A stretch of 64,000 nt of DNA from Botryosphaeria dothidea (Eukaryota > Ascomycota > Dothideomycetes > Botryosphaeriales > Botryosphaeriaceae): the NCBI GenBank assembly GCA_011503125.2, contig WWBZ02000040.1, positions 2,852,001 through 2,916,000 on the forward strand. Reading direction: 5' to 3'. The position numbers and the translations under genes are program-made. Below the pieces are notes generated by a model. It had not been told where the DNA came from. It saw only the letters and a program-made list of their open reading frames with translations, and ran no database searches. Shown piece by piece: positions 1 through 11,802 of this stretch (the stretch's first letter is position 1; each line of letters opens with the position of its first letter).

Positions 1-33
1 AGGAAACAGAAAACCCACCGCTTCGTCACTTTC

Positions 34-3000
34 TCACTCCCAAACCGCAGCTTCCTCCTCTCGACTACCACTCGAGCCTCTGGAACCCCTTCTACCTTTG
101 GCGCCCTTAGGTTTGCCTGACAGCCTGCCCTTCCGCTTCTTGGGCGTACCAGAGGCACCCATAGAGCCCTTGCGCTTGCGACCACGTGGACCAGTGCCAC
201 CTGGTGTCTGGCTACTGCGGCTCTCCTCTTCATCATCCGGAGTGTCGTACCCTGCCGCCCTCGCCACCAACTCGGCTTCCTCGTCATCTTCTGAGCCAAC
301 CTTGAGCTCGTTGTCGATCGACAGCAACTCGGCAAACGCTTTGCACTGCGCTACCATTGCGTCGTTACTGGAGAGAGAATCCATGAGCCCAAGCATCTTC
401 TCCCAGTATTTGTCGGGTACGATGAAAGGTTGTCGTGAGGGAGCTTTGTTGAGATCCTTGATGGTCGGCTTGTGGCCGCTCTTGCCACCTTCACGCTGCT
501 TTTGAAGACCCCAAAGACGGCGAAGGTATGTACGTGTTTCCCAGACCATTGTCAGGACGATTGAAGCCACAGCAAGATGCCTAAGACGCTCAGGAGCGAC
601 GTCTAGAGAGTTGTCTTTTGTCTCACCATTGAGAAAAGACTCCTGAGTTGGGAGCTGCAGCTGCAACGGAGGGAATTGCTCCATAGATTGAGCCATGGCC
701 TGCTGCATCATTGGATCAGATGTCTCAATGGAGGTTGCAACTTGCGGTGGAGCCGCAGGCTCGTCTAGCCGAACCTTAAGGACTTCCAGCTCAATGGCGT
801 GGGCGACGGGTGTTCCGGTATTCGTCACGATCTTCTCCATGTTCGAGATGAGAGCAAGCAGCTCGTCAACGCGAACGTAATCGAAGAAGGCCAAGTTCTC
901 TAAGCAGAAGCGTGTGTAAAGCAAGTGAGACGGGACTTCTTCTGACGTGTCAAGCTTTGAGAAGTCGAAGTCGGCCTTTGATGATAAGTTCAGTAAAAAC
1001 TTCTTACGAACCTTGCCATTGCCCGTCTTGAGCACTTCGAACAATGAACGTAACTTAGGCGCGAAGGGCTGTGTAGTTGCACCATGGGTGTCGTTGAAAA
1101 TCTCCTGCTGGTACGTGAATGCTTGTTGACATGCCTTCATGTACTCCTTTTCGAACATGCTCTCATGCTTCTGGTGAAGTGTCCTGTGTTCCTGGAAGGC
1201 AAGGTTTGCAATGAAAGGATTTGCAGATGTTTCGAGAGCAACGAGAGCCGGTCCGCATTCCTTTGGGTGAACAAGCCCTTGGCGGTTGATACTGGCAATG
1301 ACCTGTGCGGCTGTCATTGCAAGTTCCTCCGCGGGTTCCAGCGCTATGCGAACGATGTGTTGCAAGAAACGCTGAGCAATGCCACTGCAAGCTCCGTCAT
1401 CGTCGCTTGCGATCAAAGAAACTTCAAGGCGCTCGGAACCGCGAGCAGCACCCTGCCCCACCTTGATCTGGGCGCCAGACTCAGACTTGGCCTCCTGTTT
1501 CGCGAAGAAGGTCTTGAATGCAGACAAAACAATCTGCTCCAGCTTTGTTTCCCGGTTGTGGAAAACCAGCTCGAAAGCGGTAGTGACGTCGGCGCGAAGG
1601 AACTGGATGGGCCAACTCTGGCAGATCATGCCAATACTTTCAAAAGCCATCTCTCTGAGAGTATGCGGATGTTTCTGGCGAGTGAATGGCCTGATGACAT
1701 CGACGATGAGACTGGCGACAGAGCTGCCCTTCCACCACGGGAACTTTTCCTTGAACGCTGCTATTTGAGGGTGGAAGTTGCAACTTTTCCCGAAGTAGCC
1801 AGCGATCATCATGTATCGCTTAACTCTATTTTGGGCTTGGGCCGCCTGCTGAGTCTCTTCGCTGAAATTAGCGTCTTTGCTCGCGTACACACCGTTGATG
1901 ACCGAAATTGTTAGTCGGACCAGCCGTTCCGTGTTCTGAAGGACTCCATCGATGATCCAAAGGCACTGGGCAACCTCGTTGAGTTCCATCTTGCCAAGCT
2001 TTGAAACACTCGACAGCAGAGCATCTTGGACTGCTTTGAGGAAAGTGTGCTGGAGTGTGGAGAGCGAAGGCAATGTGTGGCGGAAAATAACGATTACTGA
2101 GCGATAGATCAGCAGATCATCCGTGTTTGAAAGGTTCTGGACGTAGGGCTGCAACAGCTGCAATTGATCGCCCGTGAACAGCTTCGGATTGGCCCTTGCG
2201 AAAACGGTCAAGGTCTGCAGGATATTTTGCTGAGAGGGGTTCTCGGGCAGCTCTGTGCTGTCGATGACGCCGTCAAACATGAGAGCGACCATGCTCTTGC
2301 AGACGTTCAAATTAGCCGTGCTGTTCTTCGATTCAGGGGACAGCACATTCTCCAAGAGTGCGTCGAGCACCGGAAGAACGCTCTCGCCACGCTGCACAGT
2401 CTTGATGATGAGAGTAACCTGGTTTTGAAGAAGCAGCTTAGACTGAGCTCGTTCCATCTTGTTGGCCGCATGGAAGGGTGTGAACCAGATCTCCTCGAAG
2501 GTTGTCCTTGCCAGCTCGGAAACACCGTCATCAGCATCCCGAACACGTAGTAAAAGCGCTTCGGCAATAGCAGTCTTGACATCTTTCGACTCGTTTCTGA
2601 GGTAAATGTCCTTGAGAAGCTTCATGGCACGTTTTCGAACGCCAACTGCAGCGTCTTGGGCTCGGGCAATGATCCTGTCGGTGACCTCGTGTTCCAACGA
2701 GGGCTTGAACTGAAGGCATTTTGCGAGAAGGCCAAGCGCAGAATCTCTAACGAGAGGAGACTGATCAGAGGCGCAGCGAAGAATCTGGTTGATGATATAG
2801 TTGCCATTCCTGAGAATGGAAGGGTCCTTTTCCAGAAGCTGGACCACACTCTTTAAACTCTTGCTCTTGACTGTTGCTTGGTCGCTAGCCATGGCGCTCA
2901 AGAGAATGCCAAACATTCGCTTGAATGCCTTGCAGAAAGGAAGCCGAAGCGCGATAATCGAGCCGGCGAGATTACCCTGGGATGTGGTGAGCCTCTCGAA

Positions 3001-6000
3001 ATCGAACTCCTGTTCCAGCCACTTCGGGTCGAGGATCATGTTTCTCAGCTGAACTGCAAGTGTTCCGCGCATATTGTCATCGTCATCCTTGTCGAGGAAC
3101 GAATGCACTTCTTTGGCCCATTGAGTTACATGGTAACCCTGGGCGCTCTGCAGTTGAGGATCATTCAGGTCCCGAGCATGGAGATACTCTAGAACAACGC
3201 GGTACGGACCATCGAACTCGAGGAGGTCGACATCTTCGAACTTCTCATCCAGAATGTCCTCAGCTATGTTGACAAGCTTCCTGGAGAGCTCGGACTCCGA
3301 GGTGTCAATGCTTCTGACAGCACCTTTCACGTGAAGTTGTAAGTCCAATATGCCGGATCCCATCAAACCCATCAGATCTAGAGCCATGTTCTTGGCTGGT
3401 GCTGCGCTCTTATCATTTTCGGCAAGGCCAATCATGTTCGATAGCAGCGCCCGCAAAAGAAGCTCTGCAGCTGGCCAGTCAGGAGATCCAAGGACACTGA
3501 GGAAATCTTCGGTGAAGATGTCTAGTAGGTTGCGGTACGGCTGATCTCCAGTTTTCGTAGCTGTCATAGCCCGTTGCACCATAAAATTGACAAGGTACCG
3601 CGTGCTTTTCTGTGCATCCTCGAAGAGAGGCTTCATAACACTGTTCAACTCTCCAATAAGGTCTTCTCGGTCCATTTGTGAGGCCTCATGCATGTCAATA
3701 ATCCCTGACGGGTCAGCAGGAGGGGTACGAGCGCCGTTCTGAGACGCGTTATCGTCATCGTCAATGTCGTCCAACCGCAAGCCCTGGACATCCTTGTGAG
3801 TATCTTTGATCGACCGCGTAGCACTGGTCTGAATGAGACGCATCAAAAGTGCCGACACAAGTTGAATCGGTTTGCCGTCAAGCATCTTGAACTGCCGAGC
3901 ACTTTGGCGGGTTACAGGCAACTTTTCCAAGGACGTCAGAATCTCATCGAAGATAAAGGTCCTTTGATCAGGATAGCGAGCAAAGATCTTGGCCAGTACG
4001 TCCATTGCGATCCTACGAATGGCCTCGCATTTCTGGATGCCAAGCGCAGAATCTTTCTCCGTGGGAGCATTTTCAACGAAAATAAGAGTGGTTGATAGGA
4101 ATTCGACTGAATTAACCGCACTGTCAGACACGTCGACCTTGACGATCATCTCGGACAAAAGTCTCAGGACCTTCCCGGCCATTTGCAGGAGAGAAGTAAG
4201 CGGTTTCCTTTGGGCAGAAAGTATCTTGAAGGATAGGCTGTTGGATTCCGAATTACGCGCCTCGATGACAGGGATCATGCACGTTTCCAATACATGCTTT
4301 AGAGCTTCGAGGATGTTGGAAAGTACTTCTTCGGAGTAGAGCTGTTTTTCCTCGCGTCCAGCTGTCATGATCCTGAGCAATATTCTGGCGGCTTGGAGTC
4401 CGTGCTCGGCCCTGTTCAGACGGCCAACCCACTCCTCGATATCGCCCTCTGACCAATCCTCGCCGAGGGTGACGGACAGACTCGTCACGCCGCCGATCGC
4501 ACCCTCACACAGCTTCTGCAGGCGACTGAGGTTATCCGCGGGAATGCTTCCAAAAGCCTTTGCCGAGATGACCTTGTATAACGCGGAATCGAGCCGAAAC
4601 TGAACATGCGGAGTAAGGACAGGAAGCTCACTGTCCCCAACATGGTTAGGGACGAAAAACTTAGCGGCGTCCGATGAAATGTTGCCGGAAGTGTCGGGTT
4701 GGAGCTGATCCTCAGCTTCAAAGATATCTGCAATCAAGTTCTGCAAATTCATCACAGCCGCTTCAATCTTCTGTCTTTGGTCGATACTCATGGTCGGTAC
4801 CGCGCCATCGTCGTCATCCCGCTTGCGCTTCTTAGACAGCCCATCTTCTCCAGCAAGAACACGCGCGTCGATATCAGGGTAAGCTTGGTAGTCGTCCTTT
4901 TGCGAGGAAGGAGGCAATCCGAGAAGAACGACAGACGCCCCGCTGAGCCTCTCTTGAGAAGCTCGGGAAAGGGGCATGTCATCATCAACTGGCTGCTGCT
5001 TGATCTGAGCTTGGACGCTAGGTTGTGGTCTTATTTCGACAACAGGTTGAGGCTTAACCTCAACTCTGGCCTGCGGTGGCCTAACGTCGGAGTCGGGCTG
5101 TTTGGCCTTCTGCTGTAAGCTTTTCACCGGGACGACGACCGCAACCTTGGCATTCAGGTTGGCCGAGGAATTGTTCTGCTGGAGAGCATGTGTGGTCGGT
5201 TGTTCGGTCTTGATAGGAGTACTCAATGACTCGTCCTGTCTAACCGGCTGTTGTGGAGTTTCTAACGGCGTTTGAGATTGACGGGAGGGAACCTGAGGGC
5301 GTCGCGGTGTCTGGTCATGTTGCCGAGATTGGGGCCCTTCGGAGCGTTTCGGGGTGACCTTGGTTTTCGAGGGAGGAGGTGAAGGAGGAGTCGGATACCT
5401 AAAGGCGATGTTTGTGCTCTTCAGCACCATATTCGAGAAAGCACCAAGGCGTGGTGGCTGAGCCTTTTGCGAAGCGCCGTTCGAGTCGTTCGGCGTGGAC
5501 TGTCCTTGACTAGGGCGCTTGAACTTGCTGAGGTGTAGTAGGTCAGGAAAAGCTCGCACGGTAGGGCCTAGAAGATCTTGACTTACTACTCGGTCAGCTC
5601 CTTCGGCCTCAACAGCCGCTGTAGGTCCTGTAGGGTTTGCTGCAAACGGTATGAGGTGCTCTGCGGGTTGGAAGATGCCTCTGCATTCAGTGACTCCAGG
5701 CCCCTTCTTGCCTTTTGCCGCTCCTCAGTGTGTGTAAAGACGGTGTTGGGCGCTCGAGGAAAGGTCGAGGGAAAAGGGACGATGTCTATGAGGTTATTAG
5801 ATGCAGTGCACTGAGCGTGCATTGAAGGTGCGCGTGGACATCATCTGCTTCACAGAGTGGTGCGCAGCAGTTGTGCACATTCGGCAGGTGCGCCTTCCCA
5901 GAGCTGTACAGCTCGGTGATGGGCTGCGGGACCAAAGTGGAATGACGTACCAGGATCGAAGGGAGTAATGGAACACAGAGGAGAGTACTGGAGAGCATCG

Positions 6001-6098
6001 TCTACAGTTGGAAGCCGGGGCCGCATAGGAAGACTCATTGCGTTGTTTGACGGCCAAATGCCGTTTGCACCGTTCCCGGCGCCGCTCGCGGGATCCAT
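34..6098 (-). CDS. SCC2: Sister chromatid cohesion protein SCC2/Mis4, cohesin loader
   Basis: Large HEAT-repeat subunit of the Scc2-Scc4 complex, which loads cohesin on chromatin in the nucleus. Model: complement(join(34..5527, 5587..5785, 5951..6098)), 1946 aa. The two 5' exons are short. Exon 1 starts MDPASGAGNG and carries the conserved TVDDALQYSP stretch. Exon 2 ends in LLRPKELTEY, and the junction to exon 3 restores YKFKRPS, as I remember it from other fungal Scc2 proteins. Introns are GTACGT..TAG and GTAAGT..CAG, each with a CTAAT or CTGAC branch site. The N-terminal 300 residues are low-complexity and Gln/Pro-rich, followed by helical HEAT repeats (clearest near residues 1000-1145: ADGVSELART-type helices, LVRDSALGLL). 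The C-terminus is a basic Lys/Arg/Gly tail that probably binds DNA or acts as an NLS. The start at 6098 faces RPA12 across a 607-nt divergent promoter. Identity is high confidence. Confidence 0.93.
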
Positions 6099-6705
6099 AG
6101 CTGTTCACTCTAGGCGGTAACTGCAATTAACGAGCCAGGCCTCGCGAACAGGGGTTGTGAGTGTGTCCGCAGGGGGAGGGGGCCGGATGAGAGAACCGCC
6201 AAGCTTTATGCGCTGCATTCGTGGTGTTGGTGGAGTGCGCGAGACAAAGGCATCGGAGGTGGACGGCGGAGGTGTTGCGGCGCGCGAGGGCTGAAGACGG
6301 GTCGGGCAATTACGACGCGTATCCGATGGCCATGACGAGGACGAGCGAGTGGCGCGGCGGGCAGCGAGGCGTGAGATGGCGAGAAGGGTCTACGCAAGCC
6401 GGCGCTTGAGCAGTGGTGCGCGGCGGAGTTAGATGGAGATGGCCCTGGTGAACCACCCAACGCGAACGCGCGACTAGCCGTAGGGCTGAGACACGCCCAT
6501 TGCCATCAGTTGGCTTTCCCGCCATAGAAATACCGGCCATGAATAAATTTCGCGCGGCCAGGATCCCTGCCATCGGGGAAAATCCTCAGATCTCCGCCGC
6601 TCATCTCCAACACCACCCAAGACTTTTTTTCGCGATACCCTCGAAGAGCTCGTCCATTCTCCCAGATTCTCCGTAGTCGCCTCTCCACTATCTCCTCATC
6701 TCACC
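6099..6705. promoter_or_regulatory. Divergent intergenic region SCC2 / RPA12
   Basis: 607 nt between two start codons on opposite strands, so it must hold both promoters. It is GC-rich with many CG dinucleotides and several short open frames on both strands. None has family resemblance or a plausible splice partner. No distinct binding site was recognised. Confidence 0.5.
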
Positions 6706-7363
6706 ATGTCGGCCATCGGTTCGCTCGTCTTCTGCACCGACTGCGGTAACCTTCTAGATGGCAGCTCCGGCGACTCGAAAGCTACTTTGGTTTGCGACGC
6801 CTGCGGTGCTTCTTGTAGAGGTGTGTTTTCCTGCTCCGTTTTGGTGCCGCGCAAGTGCGCCCGGTATTTTCTGCCTCAGCTCGTCAGCCCAAATGTCCCC
6901 AAGAGATTTTCCACCGTGGTCTCCACGCACCTCACCTCGCGAGCCTGTTGCCCCACGCTTCACCTTTCCTTGCTCTTTCACTTCGCTTCCTTCATTCTGT
7001 CGTGTCTCACCTGAGCGGCACTATTGGAATTGGTGAGCTCACACGTGTCGTAGATACTGCCGCGAAGACCATCGTGACGCACTCGAAGGCATCGGCGTTC
7101 CCCTCTTCTCTCCGCGACAAGCGTTCCGAAGTCCAGATCCTCACCGAGGACGATATGCAGACGGATGCCATTATTAGGCAGACGTGTGAGAAGTGTGGCA
7201 GGGAAGAGGTCAGGTATTATACACAGCAGCTGCGTAGTGCAGACGAAGGAAGCACGGTCTTCTATACCTGCGAGTGTGGTCACAAGTACGGCGCCCGCAA
7301 CTGCCTTGTCGTTGTCCTTGTATGCATACTGACGTGGATGGCAGGTGGAACACGAACAACTAA
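6706..7363 (+). CDS. RPA12: DNA-directed RNA polymerase I subunit RPA12
   Basis: Small zinc-ribbon subunit of RNA polymerase I that supports RNA cleavage and termination in the nucleolus. Model: join(6706..6820, 7054..7285, 7345..7363), 121 aa (yeast RPA12 is about 125 aa). The N-terminal ribbon has CTDCGN and CDACGASC. The C-terminal TFIIS-type ribbon has CEKCGREE, then the catalytic acidic loop RSADEGST, then CECGHKW. The last 19-nt exon is needed to finish the ribbon: without it the frame reads HKYGAR; with it HKWNTNN and stop. The first intron is long for this locus (233 nt) and ends TCGTAG before DTAAKTIV, which matches the family linker. Confidence 0.93.
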
Positions 7364-7542
7364 AACATGTTCTTTCCGTTGTTTGGCTCATTCATTGGTA
7401 TCATGCTTTCATATATATATACGGTGTTTTCCACGAGGACCACCCAGCGATATACCCTCTCCCATTGAATACTTTTTCCTCTAGACCGCCCATCCAAAAC
7501 GCCAATACACAATGTGCTCTCTAGACGCAGGGTTTGCGTGTT

Positions 7543-8619
7543 CTAAGCAACGACTGCCTCGTCCTTACCGGGCACAATGGCGTACTCGATTTGGCCGCTC
7601 TTCTCGAACTCAGCCATGTCAAGCGCGACGATAATACTGTCCCGAACGACCTGCTCAGGGTCATTTACAAACTTCTTCAACGTCTCTTCCACTCCCTCCT
7701 CGTCACCAAGGCTACCGAGAGCCTCAGCAGCCTCATGGCGGACCATGCCAGCTTCCTTGGTGTCAGCCAGAGTCTCAGTCAGAGCCGGGATCGAGGCAGG
7801 GTGGCACAGCTGCCCAAAGACAAAGGCAACCTCGTGGCGGAAGAGCGCAGAAGAGTCGTGCAGACCCTTGGCGAGGGCATTAATGGCGGGCACAGCGGTG
7901 GGAAGGTCGGGAGGCGAAGCGAGGTCGCGGAGGGCGAACATAGCGCGGTAACGCTTGAAGAGAGGCAGCCGAGTGTCCATCAGCGTCTTCTCGAGCTCCT
8001 CAATCGAGGGCTGCTGTGACTCCTGCGGCATCGGAGGAGCGGGGTCGATGGATGCGAAGTCGCTAGAAAGCTCGTTTAGCCCAACTCGAATGACCGCTCA
8101 TGATGTGACACCACCATACCTCTGCCTGAGCTTCTCAGCCTGCCTCTCGGGCGAGTGCTCCCACTCAATCCTTGCAATAGCGATGTCGCACGTCTCGGTG
8201 ATAACGTCCAGCTCGTCGGGCGCGTCCCTCAGACGGCGCAGGAGCTCCAGGCTCTCCTCGTAGCCCAGAGCGCCCAGGGCCTCGGCGGCCTCGTGGCGGC
8301 ACATAGCATCCTCCTGCTTATCCTCGAGCACGGCGCGCAGGTAGGGCACCGAGTGCGGGTTGCGCGACTGGCCAAGGCAGTAGGCCAGCTCGTGCTTGAG
8401 CAGGGCCGACGACGAGCTGAAGCCCGCGGCGATGGCGTCGATGGCCTGCAGCACCTGCGGCGTGGCCGGCGTCTGGCACGCCAGGTGCTTGAGCGAGAAG
8501 AGCGCGCGGAAGCGGCGCGCCAGCGGCTCCGCCTCGGACACCAGGGTTTTGCGCAGAGCGAGGACGGTGGCGTCGGGCGCGCTGGCGTCGTTGGGGGTGT
8601 CGATTGCTGCGGGTGCCAT
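7543..8619 (-). CDS. LIA1: Deoxyhypusine hydroxylase (HEAT-like, di-iron)
   Basis: Hydroxylates deoxyhypusine on eIF5A, the last step of hypusine formation in the cytosol. Model: complement(join(7543..8062, 8120..8619)), 339 aa. Four His-Glu iron-ligand dyads are visible, two per exon: LKHELAY and CRHEAAE in the first half, FRHEVAF and VRHEAAE in the second, giving the expected symmetric pair of HEAT-like lobes. The intron (GTATGG..CTAG, 57 nt) joins LRQ to SDFASIDPAPP, a linker I recognise from fungal orthologues. An in-frame ATG at 8781 would add 54 residues with no stop between; the family start is at 8619. The gene ends 179 nt from the RPA12 stop, tail to tail. Confidence 0.93.
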
Positions 8620-9484
8620 GGCGGTCTTGCTGTGAGGGAAAGTGTCAAAGGAGGGGAAGAAAGAGAAAAGGTTCAAGATCTGGTGGTGTGGTGATAAGAT
8701 ATGGCGGGGAGAGATTTTGGAAAATTTAGAGCACTGAGATGGACGACCGATCCACGCGGGGTGGAGGGGTCGAGGCGGCATTGATTAATTCATTGCCGAT
8801 TTCCCAGCGTGCTCTGTGGGTTAATGCGGCCGCGATATAAATATACCCAGCTGCGGTTGCGGCCTCGGCGCTGTGGACATCGGAGATCGAAAGCGCCGAC
8901 CTGCGCGCACCGGCGATCTACAGTTTATTTACCCTCTGAACAACTCTAATCTTTCATAAATCCTCTCACAAGACTACTCCGCCTCATACATGCAATCTCA
9001 TGCACGTCAGACATGATTCATCGAAGTGTAGAAGGCACACGAGTAACGGCGACTCCGAAGCCCATCGATGCGGAAAATGGCTAATATATTCCCCTGATGC
9101 TACCCAACACGACTGAGATACGCCAGTGTAGTACAGGCGCTGGCTAAGACCAAGCTTGTGTAACAGAAGTGCACCACTGCAACAAAGCTGAGCAATCTAT
9201 TGGATCTCGAATCAGCTAAACCCGCAAGGCAAACACAGGCATCCTCGTATGAGGCTCGTGTACTAAGTGCCGTACAACAGCTACAGTGTCTTCGGATAGA
9301 TGAGTTGTTCCAAAATGACAGTGAATGCCGAGGATGGGAGGTCGAGAGCCGTCCGATGGGGGCTGAAGGATCGTCTGCCTGCTTGGCATGGGATCTTGTG
9401 CCCTCATTTAAGAAACAGTAATTTCAAGACGCCGTCCGGCAGGTCTTCCGTATATTTCTCTTGCATAGGGCATCTCCAACAATC
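8620..9484. promoter_or_regulatory. Divergent intergenic region, deoxyhypusine hydroxylase / surface protein
   Basis: 865 nt between divergent start codons. Includes a possible N-terminal extension frame of the hydroxylase (8620-8781) and an AT-richer stretch with GATATAAATATACCC near 8834 that resembles a TATA element. Nothing else identifiable; the short frames on both strands have no support. Confidence 0.45.
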
Positions 9485-10524
9485 ATGCAACAACACCTCT
9501 TGTACGGGACTTTACTGACGCTTCTGCTCAGGGGATCAACGGCGGGTGAGCTCCGACTCCCTTTAGTCCAGTCGCGAATTCTCAATTATGAAACGGCCCC
9601 CAAGACATTGTTTACTAACTCGAAGGCTCAGCTGGAAACGCCCAACGCCAAATCCATGAGCAAGGAGACCCATATCCTCTCAATACTCTCTCAGGCCATG
9701 CAGCTCCATCATCAAAAGACGAGCCAATGGCGGCCGCTCCCCTCCGCGCTGCAATCGCATTTGATGCAATGACCACACCCGCCCCGGCCCCAAAGTTGAA
9801 TGAGCGCTCCCCTGTGATATCTTACTGCGAGGAAGGGTGTATCTCTCTCACGCGACCGGAGACCACAGTGATGCTCGACGCAGACATGGCCCGTTCTTTG
9901 GCTGCCGTAGTCACCGTCGGCCCTTCTTCACAAGTCTTGAGCGCAAACATGGCTGACGGCATGACTGTGGACGGGAGAGTGTACACCCGCGGAGACACTG
10001 AGCTGGTCAGCATGGACGGCGGCGCTGTTGTGAGCGTTGGTCAATACGGTCTTGTTGTGGATGGCGACAGTAACGGCGAACTGGGCCCCGAAGACTCGTT
10101 CATTGCATACCGTGCACAAGGAGCGGTGGGCGAAGGGGCGGCGTTTGAAGGAACGGCGGGTGGGAAGCACACGGCCGCTTCATACCCGTGGGATGGGATT
10201 ATGGTGGGTGCGGAGACTCTCTGGGTTAACCAAGATGTTGCCGTGACGGTGGAAGGGGTGGTTGTGAGCGCAGTCGAGGCAGGGTTAGCGCTCAGTACGG
10301 TCGATGGCGACAACGCTGGTACTACTGTGGAGTGGTCGACGATTACTTGGGATGTAGTTTCTACTGCTGCTGGCGCCTCGTCTACAGCAGACGCGATGTC
10401 TTCGCCATCTTCAACCACCTCTAACACCAGTTCATCTTCAGCGGCCAGCACCTGTCAGCTTGGAGGCATTGGCAGATGGACGATTTTGGGATTTGCCAGC
10501 GTACTGAGCTGGCTTGTGATATAG
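9485..10524 (+). CDS. Secreted, probably GPI-anchored cell-surface protein, function unknown
   Basis: Model: join(9485..9545, 9632..10524), 317 aa. Exon 1 encodes almost exactly a signal peptide (MQQHLLYGTLLTLLLRGSTA). The 86-nt intron has GTGAGC, a TTTACTAACT branch site and GGCTCAG, and restores the frame into the long exon. The mature part is rich in Val, Gly and Asp, with repeated short motifs such as MTVDGRVY, GLVVDGD and STVDGD. It resembles the degenerate VDG/GG repeat blocks of fungal surface proteins. A Ser/Thr-rich stalk (about residues 250-295) follows, then a C-terminal hydrophobic segment (WTILGFASVLSWLVI), as in GPI-anchor precursors. No catalytic domain is recognised. An ATG at 9461 would put eight residues before the signal peptide and is less likely. 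Confidence 0.7.
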
Positions 10525-10860
10525 GCACATTCGCGCTTGAGGGGTATCATCATTCAACCTGTAAAAGAGTGTACATATCGTTGGTGAAGCATATCCTATA
10601 GAGGTCGGGGCGAAATGTTTAAAGTCATTGCCGTTTGTCTGCAGGAAACTAGCGCGGAAAGCGGCTACGACTGAGAGGCTATCGGAGGTCGGCACTTCTA
10701 ATACAGCCTTCGGGATCTGCAGCGGAGCGTCACTGCCGAGCGGACGGGGCAAAAGGCCAGCCATGCGGGATGCCGGAGTTTGCGACGGACAGTCCACTCA
10801 GGCGCGCTGATTTCAAGGCTGCGGCCCTCCCTCTCGTAATGGTGCATCCCAGCAGCTCCC
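10525..10860. promoter_or_regulatory. Intergenic region upstream of hemerythrin-domain gene
   Basis: 336 nt between two genes on the same strand. A 119-codon frame on the minus strand overlaps it and the end of the previous gene, but it has no family resemblance. No specific site seen. Confidence 0.4.
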
Positions 10861-11597
10861 ATGCTACGTTGTGCGCCCCGGCGCCTTTATCTACCCCACG
10901 CCCTGCGTTTCAGGCGCCTCCCTAGCAGCAGGCTACATCACTACTCTTTCTCCAACGCCGCAGCCATGAGCGACGCTCAGGCAGAAAATGCGGTGCCTGC
11001 GGAGGCTGCAAAGCCCGCGGAGCCAGAATTGCCAAAGCTGAGCGCGCACGAGTTCAGGCAGTACAATCGTTTGGCCGAGCACATGGACATCTTTGTAAGT
11101 ACACACTTTTTTTGGTGGCTACAGGGAGCCCAACCACATGGTTAAGCTCACAAGATCCATGACCCCAGCACAACAACTTCCGCCACTCGTGGACCATCAT
11201 GTACACGGCCTGCGAAAACAACAAGCGTCCTTCGGGCATGTCCATTCGCCAGTTCATCAGCCTCGGCCTCGAGTTCTGCCACCACCTCGACGTGCACCAT
11301 AACATCGAGGAGCGCCACATATTTCCTATTCTGGCAAAGAAGATGCCCGCTTTCCGCAAAGAGCTGGAGCTGTTGACGCAGCATAAGCAGATTCATAAGG
11401 GGCTGGACAAACTGGAGAATTATCTCGAGGAATGCAGGCGTGGTGAAGACGAGCTCAGGATGGACAAGCTGAGAGAGATTCTTGATTCGTTTGGAAAGGT
11501 TCTGTGGCAACATTTGGATGATGAAGTAAAACAACTGGGCGCAGAAAATATGCGGAAGTACTGGACGATTGAAGAGGTTAGAAGGATTCCCATGTAA
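10861..11597 (+). CDS. Hemerythrin HHE-domain protein
   Basis: Model: join(10861..11094, 11169..11597), 220 aa. The intron (GTAAGT..CCCCAG) joins MDIF to HNNFRHSW, completing the first helix. Helical bundle with metal-ligand candidates in order: H in EHMDIFHNNFRH, HHLDVHHNIEERH, HKQIH and the late QHLDDE. This matches the hemerythrin/HHE cation-binding pattern of a non-haem di-iron site. Function in fungi is not settled (iron or oxygen sensing, or metal storage). The first 35 residues (MLRCAPRRLYLP..) are Arg-rich without acidic residues and look like a mitochondrial presequence. An in-frame ATG at 10966 (MSDAQAEN) would give a form without it. Confidence 0.85.
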
Positions 11598-11802
11598 TGG
11601 CGCTTCTCATGCATGGTGTACAAAATACGGCGCAATGATGGTTTCACCTTTGAATGGTAACACTTGAGTTTTACGAGCCAGAGAGCTCTTCTTTTACTTT
11701 TGAAACAACAATATTATGTACAGTCTTCAGTCGAAGGGAAGCTAGGCTGGAGCGGCCACTTCTCCAGCTCCCACGCCTCTGGCCGCTACAGAGATGTCCG
11801 TC

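Noticed and set aside
1084..1914. 276-codon plus-strand frame inside SCC2
   Set aside because: Antisense to a conserved HEAT-repeat protein; no recognisable motif or separate promoter.
8620..8781. 54-residue N-terminal extension of deoxyhypusine hydroxylase from the ATG at 8781
   Set aside because: In frame and stop-free but low-complexity Ser/Pro/His/Phe; family proteins begin at the equivalent of 8619. Kept only as an alternative start.
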